Positions 1 through 13,525 are shown, numbered from the stretch's first letter. The stretch is 64,000 nt of DNA from Eriocheir sinensis (GCF_024679095.1 NW_026111184.1:434001-498000); one strand, 5' to 3'. The notes: a model not told the origin generated them from the letters alone. A program made the numbers and translations.

Positions 1-210
1 ATAAACAAAAATAATTAAATTTGTATGAAAATAGATATACAAAAGACACATAAAATAAGCTAAATTTGAATTGAAATAAATATAGAAAATACATAAAATA
101 ATGTAAATTTGTATCAAAATATATTTTCAAATACACATATATTAAAATTAATATACAAAATGCGTATATAATAAGGTAAATTTGTATTGAAAAAATATGC
201 AACATACACG
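1..210 (-). repeat. Satellite block 1 (minus)
   Basis: A-rich orientation. Positions 1-143 almost match 30031-30172, including the rare AAAAGACAC variant of the usual AAAATACAC. From about 144 it jumps, in mid-monomer, to the sequence type seen at 2030-2100 and 9880-9950. The same fusion occurs in reverse complement at 42308-42385, so this block is itself a recombinant. Confidence 0.85.
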
Positions 211-1470
211 TTTACTCATACAAATTTATATTATTTTATTGGTATTTTGTTTATTTATTTTGATACGAATTACATGATTATATGTGTATTTTGTACATAT
301 TTTTTTATACGTGTTTACATTATTTAATGTGTATTTTGTTTATATATTTTCATACAAATTTACGTTATTATATGTGTATTTGTATAAATATTTTGATACA
401 AATTTATTTTATTTCATGTATTTTGTATATATATTTCAATTCAAATTTAGCTTATTTTGTGTGTATTTTGTATTTCATACAAATTTAATCACTTCTGTGT
501 ATTTTTGTATATAGTTTTATAAATTTACGTTATTTTATGTGTATTTTGTATATTTATATTTATACAAATACACATTCTTTTATTGGTATTTTGTTTATTT
601 ATTTTGATACGAATTTACATTATTTTATGTGTATTTTGTATACATTTTTTTTATACGTATTTACTTCATTTTATGTGTATTTTGTATATATATTTTTATA
701 GAAATCTACGTTATTATATGTATATTCGTATATATATTTTGAAACAAATTTACATTGTTTTATATGTATTTTGCATATCTATTTCAATACAAATTTACCT
801 GATTGTATGTGTTTTCTGTATTATTTATTTTAATACAAATTTAATTTTTTGATGTGTATTTTGGCATATATATTTTTATAAATAAAAAAAAATGCGTTAT
901 TTTATTGGTATTTTGCTTCTTTATTTTCATACAAATTTACATTATTTAATTAATATTCTGTGTATTTATTTTGATACGATTTTACATTATTCTATTTGTG
1001 TTTTGTACATATTTTTTTATACAAATTTATGTTATTTTAAGTGTACTTGTTTATGTATTTTCATTCAAATTTACATTATTTTATGTGAATTTTGTGTATG
1101 TATTTCAATACAAATTTACCTAATTTTATGTGTATTTTGTATATTTATTTTCATACAAATTTAAAATATTTTTGTGTATTTTTGTATATACTTTGATACA
1201 AATTTAGGTTATTTTATGTGTATTTTATATATCTATTTTCATACAAATACACATTCTTTTATTGATATTTTGTTTATTTTTTTGACGCGAATTTTAAGTG
1301 AATTTGTTTTCATTTCATACAAATTTACATTATTTTTTGTGTATTTTGTACATGTATTTAAATACAAATACAACTAATTATATGTGTATTTTGTATATCT
1401 ATTTTCATACAAATTGAAATTTATTTTTTTGTTTTTTTTGTATATATTTTTATTCAAATTTTCGTAATCT
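211..1470 (+). repeat. Satellite block 2 (plus)
   Basis: T-rich orientation, about 28 monomers. It contains two anchor monomers (ACACATTCTTTTATTG) at 570 and 1249, giving a 679-bp higher-order period of about 15 monomers. The first is followed by GATACGAATTT, the second by the related GACGCGAATTT form. The left part parallels 2102-2900, 9954-10360, 15000-15500 and 51575-51990. The last 170 bp parallel 8700-8886. Confidence 0.87.
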
Positions 1471-2101
1471 TATAAAAATGTATATACCAAAATAAACATA
1501 AAATATTTAAATTTGCATTGAAATAAATATACAAAATGCACATACAATAAGGTAAATTTGTATTGAAAGAGATATGCAAAAATACATATAAAACAATGTA
1601 AATTTGTTTCAAAATATATATACGAATACAAATAAAAAAAAGTAGATTTCTATAAAAATATATATACAAAATACACATAAAATTAAGTAAATACGTATAA
1701 AAAAATGTATACAAAATACACATAAAATAATGTAAATTCGAATTAAAAAAAAAAAAAATACCAATAAAAGAATGTGTATTTGGATAAATATAAATATACA
1801 AAATACACATACAAAATAAACATAAAATAAGGTAGATTTGTAAAAAAATATATGTACAAAATACACATAAAATAATGTAAATTTATATAAAAATATATAT
1901 ACAAATACACATAAAATACCATGAATTTGTATAAAATATATATTCAAAATAAATATTAAATAATGTAAAAGCGTATAAAAATATATATACAAATACAGAT
2001 ACAAAAATACACATCGAATAATTGAATTTGTATTAAAATTAATATGAAAAATGCGTATATAATAAGGTAAATTTGTATTGAAAAAATATGCAACATACAC
2101 G
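1471..2101 (-). repeat. Satellite block 3 (minus), shortened copy of block 11
   Basis: Direct copy of 8887-9950, starting at the same junction (TCGTAATCTTATAAAAAT). The landmarks GCGTATAAAA and ACACATCG lie 37 bp apart here (1971, 2008) but 472 bp apart in the other copy (9389, 9861). About 435 bp has therefore been lost here or gained there. Confidence 0.82.
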
Positions 2102-2930
2102 TTTACTCATACAAATTTATATTATTTTATTGGTATTTTGTTTATTTATTTTGATACGAATTACATGATTATATGTGTATTTTGTACATATTTTTTATAC
2201 GTATTTACATTATTTAATGTGTATTTTGTTTATATATTTTCATTCAAATTTACGTTATTATATGTGTATTTGTATAAATATTTTGATACAAATCTACTTT
2301 ATTTCATGTATTTTGTATATATATTTCAATTCAAATTTAGCTTATTTTGTGTGTATTTTGTATATATTTTCATACAAATTTAATTACTTCTGTGTATTTT
2401 TGTATATAGTTTTATATAAATTTACGTTATTTTATGTATATTTTGTATATTTATATTTATACAAATACACATTCTTTTATTGGTATTTTGTTTATTTATT
2501 TTGATACGAATTTACATTCTTTTATGTGTATTTTGTATACATTTTTTTATACGTATTTACTTCATTTGATATGTATTTTGTATATATATTTTTATAGAAA
2601 TCTACGTTATTTTATGTGTATTCGTATATATATTTTGAAACAAATTTACATTGTTTTATATGTATTTTGCATATCTATTTCAATACAAATTTACCTTATT
2701 GTATGTGTTTTTTGTATATTTATTTTAATACAAATTTAATTTTTTGATGTGTATTTTGGTATATATATTTTAATAAATAAAAAAAATGCGTTATTTTATG
2801 GGTATTTTGCTTCTTTATTTTCATACAAATTTACATTATTTTATTAATATTCTGTGTATTTATTTTGATACGATTTTATATTATTCTATTTGTGTTTTGT
2901 AAATATTTTTTTATACAAATTTACGTTTTT
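2102..2930 (+). repeat. Satellite block 4 (plus)
   Basis: Near copy of the first about 720 bp of block 2, with the anchor monomer at about 2467. It ends where TTACGTTTTTTTA runs straight into TAAAATTATTGATACC, a switch of orientation. Confidence 0.85.
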
Positions 2931-3570
2931 TTATAAAATTATTGATACCAAAATACACATAAAATATTTCAATTTGTATTAAAATAAATATACAAAATGC
3001 ACATACAATAAGGTAAATTTGTATTGAAATAGATATGCAAAATACATATAAAATAATGTAAATTTGTTTCAAAATATATATACGAATACACATAAAATAA
3101 CGTAGATTTCTATAAAAATACATTTACAAAATACATATAAAGTTAAGTAAATACGTATAAAAAATGTATACAAAATACACATAAAATAATGTAAATTCGT
3201 ATAAATGTAAATAAGCAATATACCAATAAAAGAATGTGTATTTGTATAAATACAAATATACAAAATGCACATAAAATAACGTAAATTTATATAAAACTAT
3301 ATACATAAAATAACGCAAATTTCTATAAAAATATATGTACAAAAATGAACATAAAAAAAATTTGCATAAAAATATATATACAAAACACACATTAGATAAT
3401 GTAAATGAGTATAAAAATATGTATAGAAAATACCTATGAAATAATCTAAATCCGTATCGAATTAAATTAAGAAAATACCAATAAAATAATGTAATTTTGG
3501 ATGAAAATATAAATACAAAATACACATAAAATAACCTTAATACAAATACAAATATAAACATAAAATATTG
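2931..3570 (-). repeat. Satellite block 5 (minus)
   Basis: Begins with the distinctive AAATTATTGATACCAAAATA monomer also found at about 23910 and 41030. It follows the same monomer order as 23910-24530 and 41030-41650, including the GAATTAAATTAAG variant. It matches those blocks as a direct copy and 10800-11370 in reverse. Confidence 0.83.
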
Positions 3571-4340
3571 TATTTTGTATATACATTTCAATTCAAATTT
3601 AGCTTATTTTATCTGTATTTTGTATATCTATTTCCATACGAATTTAATTACATCTGTGTATTTTTGTATAGTTTTATACAAATTTACGTTATTTTATGTG
3701 TATTTTGTATATTTATATTTACACAAATACACATTCTTTTATTGGTATTTTGTTTATTTATTTTGATACGAATTTACATTATTTTATGTGTATTTTGTAT
3801 ATATTTTCTTATACGCATTTATTTCTTTTTATGTGTATTTTGTATATATATTTTTATACAAATCTACGTTATTTTATGTGTATTCGTATATATGTTTTGA
3901 AACAAAATTACATTGTTTTATTTGTATTTTGCATATCTATTTCAATACAGATTTACCTTATTGTATGTGTATTTTGTATATTTATTTTAATACAAATTAT
4001 TTTTTCATGTGTATTTTGGTATATATATTTTTATAAAAAATGCGTTATTTAATGGGTACTTTGCATCTTTATTTTCATACAAATTTACATTGTTTTATTA
4101 ATATTCTGTGTATTTATTTTGATACGATTTTACATTATTCTATTTGTGTTTTGTATATATTTTTTTATACATATTTACATTATTTAATGTGTATTTTGTA
4201 TATTTTAAAACAAATTTACGTTATTTTATGCGCATCTGTTAAAATATTTTGATACAAATTTACATTATTTTATGTATTTTGTATATATATTTCAATACAA
4301 ATTTAGTTTATTTTATGTATATTTTGTATTTCTTTTTTCA
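3571..4340 (+). repeat. Satellite block 6 (plus)
   Basis: Direct copy of about 19793-20565 (offset about 16.22 kb). The second half is also copied at 36930-37495. It carries the unusual GCGCATCTGTTAAAATATTT variant near 4228, seen only in these three places. Confidence 0.85.
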
Positions 4341-5955
4341 TTCGTATCAAAATAAATAAACAAAATAGCAATCAAATAATGTAAATTTGTATGAGAAAAC
4401 ATACACAAATACACATAAATTAACGCAAATTTCAAAAAAAATATATTTACAAAAATGCACATAAAATAAAGTAAATTTGCATAAAAATATATATACAAAA
4501 CACACATTAAATAAAGTAAATGCTTACATAAAATAACCTAAATTTGTATAAAACTATATACAAAAATACACAAAAATATTTAAAATTTGTATGAAAAGAA
4601 ATATACAAAATACACATAAAATTAGGTATATTTGTATTGAAATACATATACAAAATACACATAGAATAATGTAAATTTGAATGAAAATATATAAACAAAT
4701 ACTCTTAAAATAACGTAAATTTGTATAAAATATATATGCAAGATACACATTAAATAATGTAAATGTGTATAAAAAAATATTTATAAAAAAGAAATAGAAT
4801 AATGTAAAATCCTATCAATATAAATACACAGAATATCAATAAAATAATGTAAATTTGTATAAAAAGAAAGATATATATACCAAAATACACATAAAATATT
4901 TAAATTTGTATTGAAATAAATATACAAAATGCATATACAGTAAGGTAAATATGTATTGAAAGAGATATTCAAAAATACATATAAAACAAAGTAAATTTGT
5001 TTCAAAATATATATACGAATACACATAAAATAACGTAGATTTCTATAGAAATATATATACAAAATACACATGAAATTATGTAAATACGTATAAAAATATA
5101 TATACAAAATACATATCTAGGTAAATTCGTGTCAAAATAAATAAACAAAATATCATGAAAAGAATGTGTATTTGTATGAAAATAAATAATAGATAATAAA
5201 TTTGTATGAAATATATATGCAAGATACACATTAAATAATGTAAATATGTATAAAAAAATATATACAAAAAACAAATAGAATAATGTGAAATCGTATCAAA
5301 ATAAATACACCGAATATTAATAAAATATTGTAAATTTGTATGAAAATAAAGATGCAAAATTCCCATCAAATAGCGCATTTCTTATAAAAATATATATACC
5401 AAAATACACATAAAATATTTAAATTTGTATTGAAGTATGCACATACATTAAGGTAAACTTGTATTGAAAGAGATATGCAAAAATACATATAAAACAATGT
5501 AAATTTGTTTCAAAATATATATACGAATACACATAAAATAACGTAGATTTCTATAAAAAAAATATATACAAAATACACATAAATTAAGTAAATACGTATA
5601 AAAATAGATATACAAAATACACATAGAATAATGTAAAATTGTTATAAAAAAAAACAGAATAAAAATAAAATAATGTAAATTTGTATGAAGATAAAAATGC
5701 AAAATACCCATATAATAAAGCATATTTTTATAAAAATACATATACAAAAATACACATAGCATAATTAAATTTGTATTAAAATCAATTTACAAAATGCATA
5801 TACAATAAGGTAAATTTGTATTGAAAAAATATGCAAAATACTCATAAAACAGTGTAAATTTATTTCAAAATCTATATACGAATACTCATAAATCAACGTA
5901 GATTTCTATAGAAATATATATACAAAATACACATCAAATGATGTAAACACGTATA

Positions 5956-6052
<97 letters not shown>

Positions 6053-6075
6053 ATATATCTATATATATATATATA

Positions 6076-6144
<69 letters not shown>

Positions 6145-7001
6145 AAATAAATAAACAAAATATCAATAAAAGAAGGTGTATTTGTGTATGAAAATAGATA
6201 TACAATATACACATAAAATCACCTAAATTTGTATAAAACTATATACAAAAATACACAAAAATAATTTTAATTTGTATGAAAATAAATATACAAAATACAC
6301 ATAAAATTAGGTAAATTTGTATTGAAATACATTTACAAATACACATAAAATAATGTAAATTTGAATGAAAATATATAAACAAATACACTTAAAATAACGT
6401 AAATTTGTATAAAATATATATAAAAAATACACATTAAATAATGTAAATATGTATAAAAAAAATATATACAAAACACAAATAGAATAATATAAAATCGTAT
6501 CAAAATAAATACACAGAATATTAATAAAATAATGTAAATTTGTATGAAAATTAAGATGCAAAATACCCATAAAATAACGCATTTTTTTTTAAATATTTAT
6601 TTCAAGACACATAAAATATTTGAATTTGTATTAAAATATACAAAATGCACATACAATAAGGTAAATTTGTTTTGAAATAGATATGCAAAATACATATAAA
6701 ACCATGTAAATTTTTTTCAAAATATATATACGAATACACATAAAATAACGTAGATTTCTATGAAAATAAATATACAAAATACACATAAAATGAAGTAAAT
6801 ACGTATAAAAAAGGTATACAAAATACACATAAAATAATGTAAACTAGTATCAAAATAAATAAACAAAATACTAATAAAAGAATGTGTATTGTATAAATAT
6901 AAATATACAAAATACAAATAAAATAACGTAAATTTATATAAAACTATATGCAAAAATACACAAAAGTAATTAAATTTGTGTGAAAATAGATATACAAAAT
7001 A
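4341..7001 (-). repeat. Satellite block 7 (minus)
   Basis: About 59 monomers with a (TA)n tract at 5960-6142. The first 1.1 kb is a direct copy of about 21230-22330 (offset about 16.9 kb), sharing the AATATCATGAAAAGAATG and ATAATAGATAATAAATTTG variants (about 5148 and 5186). It ends at a 14-bp inverted repeat around 7004. Confidence 0.86.
5960..6142. repeat. (TA)n microsatellite
   Basis: About 183 bp of alternating TA, broken only by one TTT and two ATCTAT interruptions between about 6037 and 6078. It sits inside a monomer. The right flank resumes at ATCAAAATAAATAAAC, so part of a neighbouring monomer was lost during expansion. Length may be uncertain in the assembly. Confidence 0.95.
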
Positions 7002-7019
7002 CATGTGTATTTTGTATAT
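6990..7019. other. Orientation-switch hairpin, 14-bp arms
   Basis: ATATACAAAATACA (6990-7003) is the perfect reverse complement of TGTATTTTGTATAT (7006-7019), with a 2-base spacer, exactly where minus block 7 turns into plus block 8. Similarity continues imperfectly beyond the arms. It is the tightest hairpin switch in the window. Confidence 0.85.
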
Positions 7020-8340
7020 TTATTTTCATACAAATTGAAATTATTTTTGTTTATTTTTTTATATATTTTCAAACAAATTTTCGTTTTTTAATGTGTATTT
7101 TGTATATTTATTTTTTCTACAAATATACTTTCTTTTATCTGAATTTTGTTTAATGAATTTGAAACGAATTTACCTTATTTTGTATATCTATTTTCATACA
7201 AATTAAAATACTTCTGTGTATTTTTGTATATAGTTTTATATAAATTTACGTTATTTTATGTGTATTTTGTATATTTATATTTATACAAATACACATTCGT
7301 TATTGGTATTTTGTATATTTATTTTGATACGAATCTACATTACTTTATGTCTATTTTGTATACATTTTTTTATACGTATTTACTTCATTTTATGTGTATT
7401 TTGTATATATATTTTTATAGAAATCTACGTTATTTTATGTGTATGTGTATTTTGAAACAAATTTACATTGTTTTATATGTATTTTACATATCTATTTCAA
7501 TACAAATTTACCTTATTGTATGTGTTTTTTATATATTTATTTTAATTCAAATTAAATTTTTTTATGTGTATTTTGGTAAATATATTTTTATAAATAAAAA
7601 AAATGCGTTATTTTATGGGTATTTTGCCTCTTTATTTTCATACAAATTTACATTATTTTATTAATATTCTGTGTATTTATTTTGATACGGTTTTACATTA
7701 TTCTATTTGTGTTTTGTATATATATTTTTTATACAAATTTACGTTATTTTAAGTGTATTTGTTTATGTCTTTTCATTCAAATTTATATTATTTTATGTGT
7801 ATTTTGTATATGTATTTCAATACAAATTTACCTAATTTTATGTGTATTTTGAATATTTATTTTCATACAAATTTAAAATATTTTTGTGTATTTTTGTATA
7901 TAGTTTGATACAAATTAAGTTATTTTATGTGTATTTTGTATATCTATTTTCATACACATACACATTCCTTTATTGATATTTTGTTTATTTATTTTGACGC
8001 GAATTTACAGTATTTAATGTGTATTTTGTATATATATTTATATACGTATTTACTACATTTCATGTGTATTTTGTATATATATTCCTATAGAAATCAACGT
8101 TATTTTATGTGTATTCGTATATATATTTTGAAACAAATGTTCAATACAAACTTACCTTATTATATGTGCATTTTGTATATTAATTTAAACACATATTTAA
8201 TTATTCTATGTGTATTTTTGTATATGTATTTTTTAAAAAAATATGCTTTATTTTATGGGTACTTTGCATCTTTATTTTCATACTAATTTAAATTATTTTA
8301 TTGATATTCTGTGTACTTATTTTGATACGATTTTTCATTA
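7002..8340 (+). repeat. Satellite block 8 (plus)
   Basis: About 30 monomers with anchor monomers at 7291 and 7960 (669 bp apart), close to the 679-bp spacing in block 2. The first anchor has a small deletion (ACACATTCGTTATTGG). It breaks at 8340, inside the GATACGATTTTTCATTA monomer, into reversed sequence. Confidence 0.86.
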
Positions 8341-8670
8341 CAATAAGGTAAATTTGTATTGAAAAAATATGCAAAATACACATAAAAGTGTAAATTTGTT
8401 TAAAAATCTATATACGAATACACATAATATAACGTTGATTTCTATAGAAAGTGTAAATACATATAAAAATATATATACAAAATACACATTAAATAATTTA
8501 AATTCTTGTCAAAATAAATAAACAAAATATCAATAAAAGAATGAGTATTTGTTTGAAAATAGATATACAAAATACTCATAAAATAACCTAAGTTTGTATA
8601 AAACTATATACAAAAATACACAAAAATAATTTAAATTTGTATGAAAATAAATATTCAAAATACACATAAA
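8341..8670 (-). repeat. Satellite block 9 (minus)
   Basis: A short inverted block of about seven monomers starting CAATAAGGTAAATTTGTATTG. A monomer near 8440 is cut short (TATAGAAAGTGTAAATAC), joining two non-adjacent monomer types. Confidence 0.82.
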
Positions 8671-8886
8671 ATTATTTTGTATATCTATTTTATACAAATG
8701 TACGTTATTTTATGTGAATTTGTTTTCATTTCATGCAAATTTACATTATTTTATGTGTATTTTGTACATGTAATTAAATACAAATTTAACTAATTATAGT
8801 TGTATTTTGAATATCTATTTTCATACAAATTGAAATTTATTTTTTTGTTTTTTTGTATATATTTTTATTCAAATTTTCGTAATCTT
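8671..8886 (+). repeat. Satellite block 10 (plus)
   Basis: Five monomers only. It carries the GTGAATTTGTTTTCATTTCA variant and matches the end of block 2 (about 1290-1470) and 43740-43915. It ends in the same TTCGTAATCTTATAAAAAT junction as block 2. Confidence 0.82.
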
Positions 8887-9952
8887 ATAAAAATATATAT
8901 ACCAAAATACACATAAAATTTTAAAATTTGCATTGAAATAAATATACAAAATGCACATACAATAAGTTAAATTTGTATTGAGGAGATATGCAAAAATACA
9001 TATAAAACAATGTAAATTTGTTTCAAAATATATATACGAATACAAATAAAAAAACGTAGATTTCTATAAATATATATATACAAAATACACATAAAATTAA
9101 GTAAATACGTATAAAAAAATGTATACAAAATACACATAAAATAATGTAAATTCGAATTAAAATAAATAAACAAAATACCAATAAAAGAATGTGTATTTGG
9201 ATAAATATAAATATACAAAATACACATACAAAATAAACATAAAATAAGGTAGATTTGTAATAAAATATATGTACAAAATACACATAAAATAATATAAATT
9301 TATATGAAAATATATATACAAATACACATAAAATACCATGAATTTGTATAAAAATATATATTCAAAATAAATATTAAATAATGTAAAAGCGTATAAAAAT
9401 ATATATACAAAGTACATATAAAATAATGTAAATTCGCATCAATATAAATCAACAAAACACCAATAAAATAATATATATTTGAATGAAAATAAATTTACAA
9501 AATACACATAACATAACTAAAATTTGTATTAAAATATATACAAAAATACATAGAAATAATTTGAGTTTGTATGAAAATAGATATACAAAATACACATAAA
9601 ACTATTTAAATTTCTTTTGAAATGTATATACAAAATACCCATAAAATATTGTAAATTTGTGTCAAAATATATAAACAAATACACATAAAATAACGTAAAT
9701 TTGTATGAAAAATATATACAAAATACACATAGAATAATGTCAATTCCTATCAAAATGAATGAGCAGAATATCAATAAAATAATGTAAATTTGTATGAAAA
9801 TAAAGATGCAAAATACCCAAAAAATAAAGAATATATTTATAAAAATACAAATACAAAAATACACATCGAATAATTAAATTTGTATTAAAATTAATATACA
9901 AAATGCGTATATAATAAGGTAAATTTGTATTGAAAAAATATGCAACATACAC
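8887..9952 (-). repeat. Satellite block 11 (minus)
   Basis: The fuller version of block 3, and a direct copy of about 50790-51575 (offset about 41.6 kb). It contains the variant ATGAATGAGCAGAATATC at about 9756, also seen at 16317 and 51380. It ends at the GCAACATACACG junction. Confidence 0.85.
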
Positions 9953-11900
9953 GTTTACTCATACAAATTTATATTATTTTATTGGTATTTTGTTTATTTA
10001 TTTTGATACGAATTACATAATTATATGTGTTTTTTATACATATTTTTTATACGTATTTACATTATTTAATGTGTATTTTGTTTATATATTTTCATACAAA
10101 TTTACGTTATTATATGTGTATTTGTATAAATATTTTGATACAAATTTACTTTATTTCATGTATTTTGTATATATATTTCAATTCAAATTTAGCTTATTTC
10201 GTGTGTATTTTGTATATATTTTCATACAAATTTAATTACTTCTGTGTATTTTTGTATATAGTTTTATATAAATTTACGTTATTTTATGTGTATTTTGTAT
10301 ATTTATATTCATACAAATACACATTCTTTTATTGGTATTTTGTTTATTTATTTTGATACGAATTTACATTATTTCATGATATATATTTCATCCAAATTTA
10401 CATTATTTTATGTGTATTTGTTTATATATTTTCATACATATTTACATTATTTTATGTGTTTTTTGTATATATATTTTTCTACGTATTTAAATTATTTTAT
10501 GTGTATTTTGTATATACATTTTCATAAAAAAATTACGTTATTTTATTGTGTGTATAAATATATATTTTGATACAAATTTTATACAAATTCATGTTATTTA
10601 ATGTGTTTTTGTATATATATTTTCATACAAATTTATATTATTTTATGTTTTTTTTTTCATATATTTCATTACAAATTTACCTTATTTTATGTTTATTTTG
10701 TATATTTATTTCATTAAATTTTAAATTATTTTGTGTATATTTGTATTTGTATTTAGGTTATTTTATGTGTATTTTGTATATATATTTTTATCCTAAATTA
10801 CATTATTTTATTGTTATTTCTTAATTTAATTAGATACGAATTTACATTATTTCATAGGTATTTTGTATACATATTTTTATACTCATTTACATTATCTAAT
10901 GTGTGTTTTGTATATATATTTTTATGCAAATTTATTTGATGTTCATTTTTGTACATATATTTTTATAGAAATTTGCGTTATTTTATGTATATAGTTTTAT
11001 ATAAATTTACGTTATTTTATTTGCATTTTGTATATTTATATTTATTCAAATACACATTCTTTTATTGGTATATTATTTATTTACATTTATACGAATTTAC
11101 ATTATTTTATGTGTATTTTGTATACATTTTTTTATACGTATTTACTTAATTTTATGTGTATTTTGTATATGTATTTTTATAGAAATCTACGTTATTTTAT
11201 GTGTATTCGTGTATATATTCTGAAACAAATTTACATTATTTTATATGTATTTTGCATATCTATTTCAATACAAATTTACCTTATTGTATGTCCATTTTGT
11301 ATATTTATTTTAATACAAGTTCAAATATTTTATGTGTATTTTGGTATCAATAATTTTATAAAAAATGCGTTATTTTATAGGTATTTTGCATCTTAATTTT
11401 CATTTTATATGTACTTTGTATATATATTTTTATACGCTTTTACATTATTTAATATTTATTTTGAATATATATTTTTATACAGATTCATGGTATTTTATGT
11501 GTATTTGTATATATATTTTCATATAAATTTACATTATTTTATGTGTATTTTGTACATCTATTTTATTACAAATCTACCTTATTTTATGTTTATTTTGTAT
11601 GTGTATTTAGTATATTTATATTTATCCAAATACACATTCTTTTATTGGTATTTTGTTTATTTATTTTAACTCGAATTTACATTATTTTATGTGTATTTTG
11701 TATACATTTTTTTATACGTATTTACTTAATTTTATGTGTATTTTGTATATATATTTTTATAGAAATCTACGTTTTTTTATTTGTATTCGTATATATATTT
11801 TGAAACAAATTTACATTGTTTTATATGTATTTTTGCATATCTCTTTCAATACAAATTTACCTTATTGTATGTGCATTTTTATATTTATTTCAATACAAAT
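9145..11900. repeat. Direct duplication D, copy 1
   Basis: Matches about 50785-53500 with an offset drifting from 41.64 to 41.61 kb. It shares the GCAACATACACG switch and two private same-strand jumps. Confidence 0.83.
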
Positions 11901-13525
11901 TTAAATATTTTATGTGTTTTTTGGTATATATATTTTTATAAGAAATGCGCTATTTTATGGGAATTTTGCATCTTTATTTTCATACAAATTTACATTATTT
12001 TATTAATATTCGGTGTATTTATTTTGATACGATTTTACATTATTCTATTTGTTTTTTGTATATACTTTTTTATACATATTTACATTATTTAATGTGTATC
12101 TTGCATAAATATTTTATACAAATTTATTATCTATTATCTATTTTCATACAAATACACATTCTTTTCATGATATATTGTTTATTTATTTTGACACGAATTT
12201 ACATTATTTGATATGTATTTTGTATATATATTTTTATACGTATTTACTTAATTTCATATGTATTTTGTATATATATTTCTATAGAAATCTACTTTATTTT
12301 ATGTGTATTCGTATATATATTTTGAAACAAATTTACATTGTTTTATATGTATTTTTGAATATCTCTTTCAATACAAATTTACCTTACTGTATATGCATTT
12401 TGTATATTTATTTCAATACAAATTTAAATACTTTATGTGTATTTTGGTATATATATTTTTATAAAAAATGCGATAATTTTTGGGAATTTTGCATCTTTAT
12501 TTTCATACAAATTTACATTATTTAATTGATATTCTGTGTATTTATTTTGATTCGATTTTACATTATTCTATTTGTTTTTTGTATATATTTTTTTATACAC
12601 ATTTACATTATTTAATGTGTATCTTGCATATATATTTTATACAAATTTACGTTATTTTAAGTGTATTTGTTTATATATTTTCATTCAAATTTACATTATT
12701 TGATGTGTATTTTGTATATGTATTTCCATACAAATTTACCTAATTTTATGTGTATTTTGTATATTTCTTTTCAAACAAATTTAAATTATTTTTCTGTATT
12801 TTTGTATATAGTTTTATACAAATCTAGGTTATTTTATGTACGCATTTACATTATTTATTGTGTGTTTTGTATATATATTTTTATGCTAATTTACTTTATT
12901 TTATGTGCATTTTTGTACATATATTTTTATAGAAATTTGCGTTATTTGTATATGTTTTCTCATACAAATTTTCATTATTTTATTGCTATTTTGTTTATTT
13001 ATTTTGATACGAATTACATGATTATATGTGTATTTTGTACATATTTTTTATACGTATTTCCATTACTTAATGTGTATTTTGTTTATATATTTTTAAACAA
13101 ATCTACGTTATTATATGTATTTTTATAAATATTTTGATACAGATTTACATTATTTTATGTATTTTGTATGTATATTTCAATTCAAATTTAGCTTTTTTTA
13201 GCTGTATTTTGTATATATATTTTCATACAAATTTAATAACTTCTGTGTATTTTTGTATATAGTTTTATACAAATTTACGATATTTTATGTGTATTTTGTA
13301 TATTTATATTTATACAAATACACTTTCTTTTACTAGTATTTTGTTTATTTATTTTGATACGATTTTTATGTGTATTTTGTATTCATTTTTTTATACGTAT
13401 TTACTTCATTTTGTGTATTTTGTATATATTTTTATAGAAATCAACGTTATTTTATGTGTATTCGTATATATATTTTGAAACAAATTTACATTGTTTTATA
13501 TGTATTTTGCATATCTATTTCAATA
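11400..13525. repeat. Inverted duplication C, left arm
   Basis: Reverse complement of about 20715-23015. Shared private variants are ATTATCTATTATC at about 12126, GATAATTTTTGGG at 12471 and ATTCATTTTTTTATACG at 13381. Parts also occur directly at 4.3-5.4 kb (reversed) and 40.1-40.8 kb (reversed). Confidence 0.8.

Noticed and set aside
5960..6142. (TA)n tracts as replication origins or DNA-unwinding elements
   Set aside because: Easily melted DNA is everywhere in this window; nothing specific distinguishes the tracts beyond microsatellite expansion.
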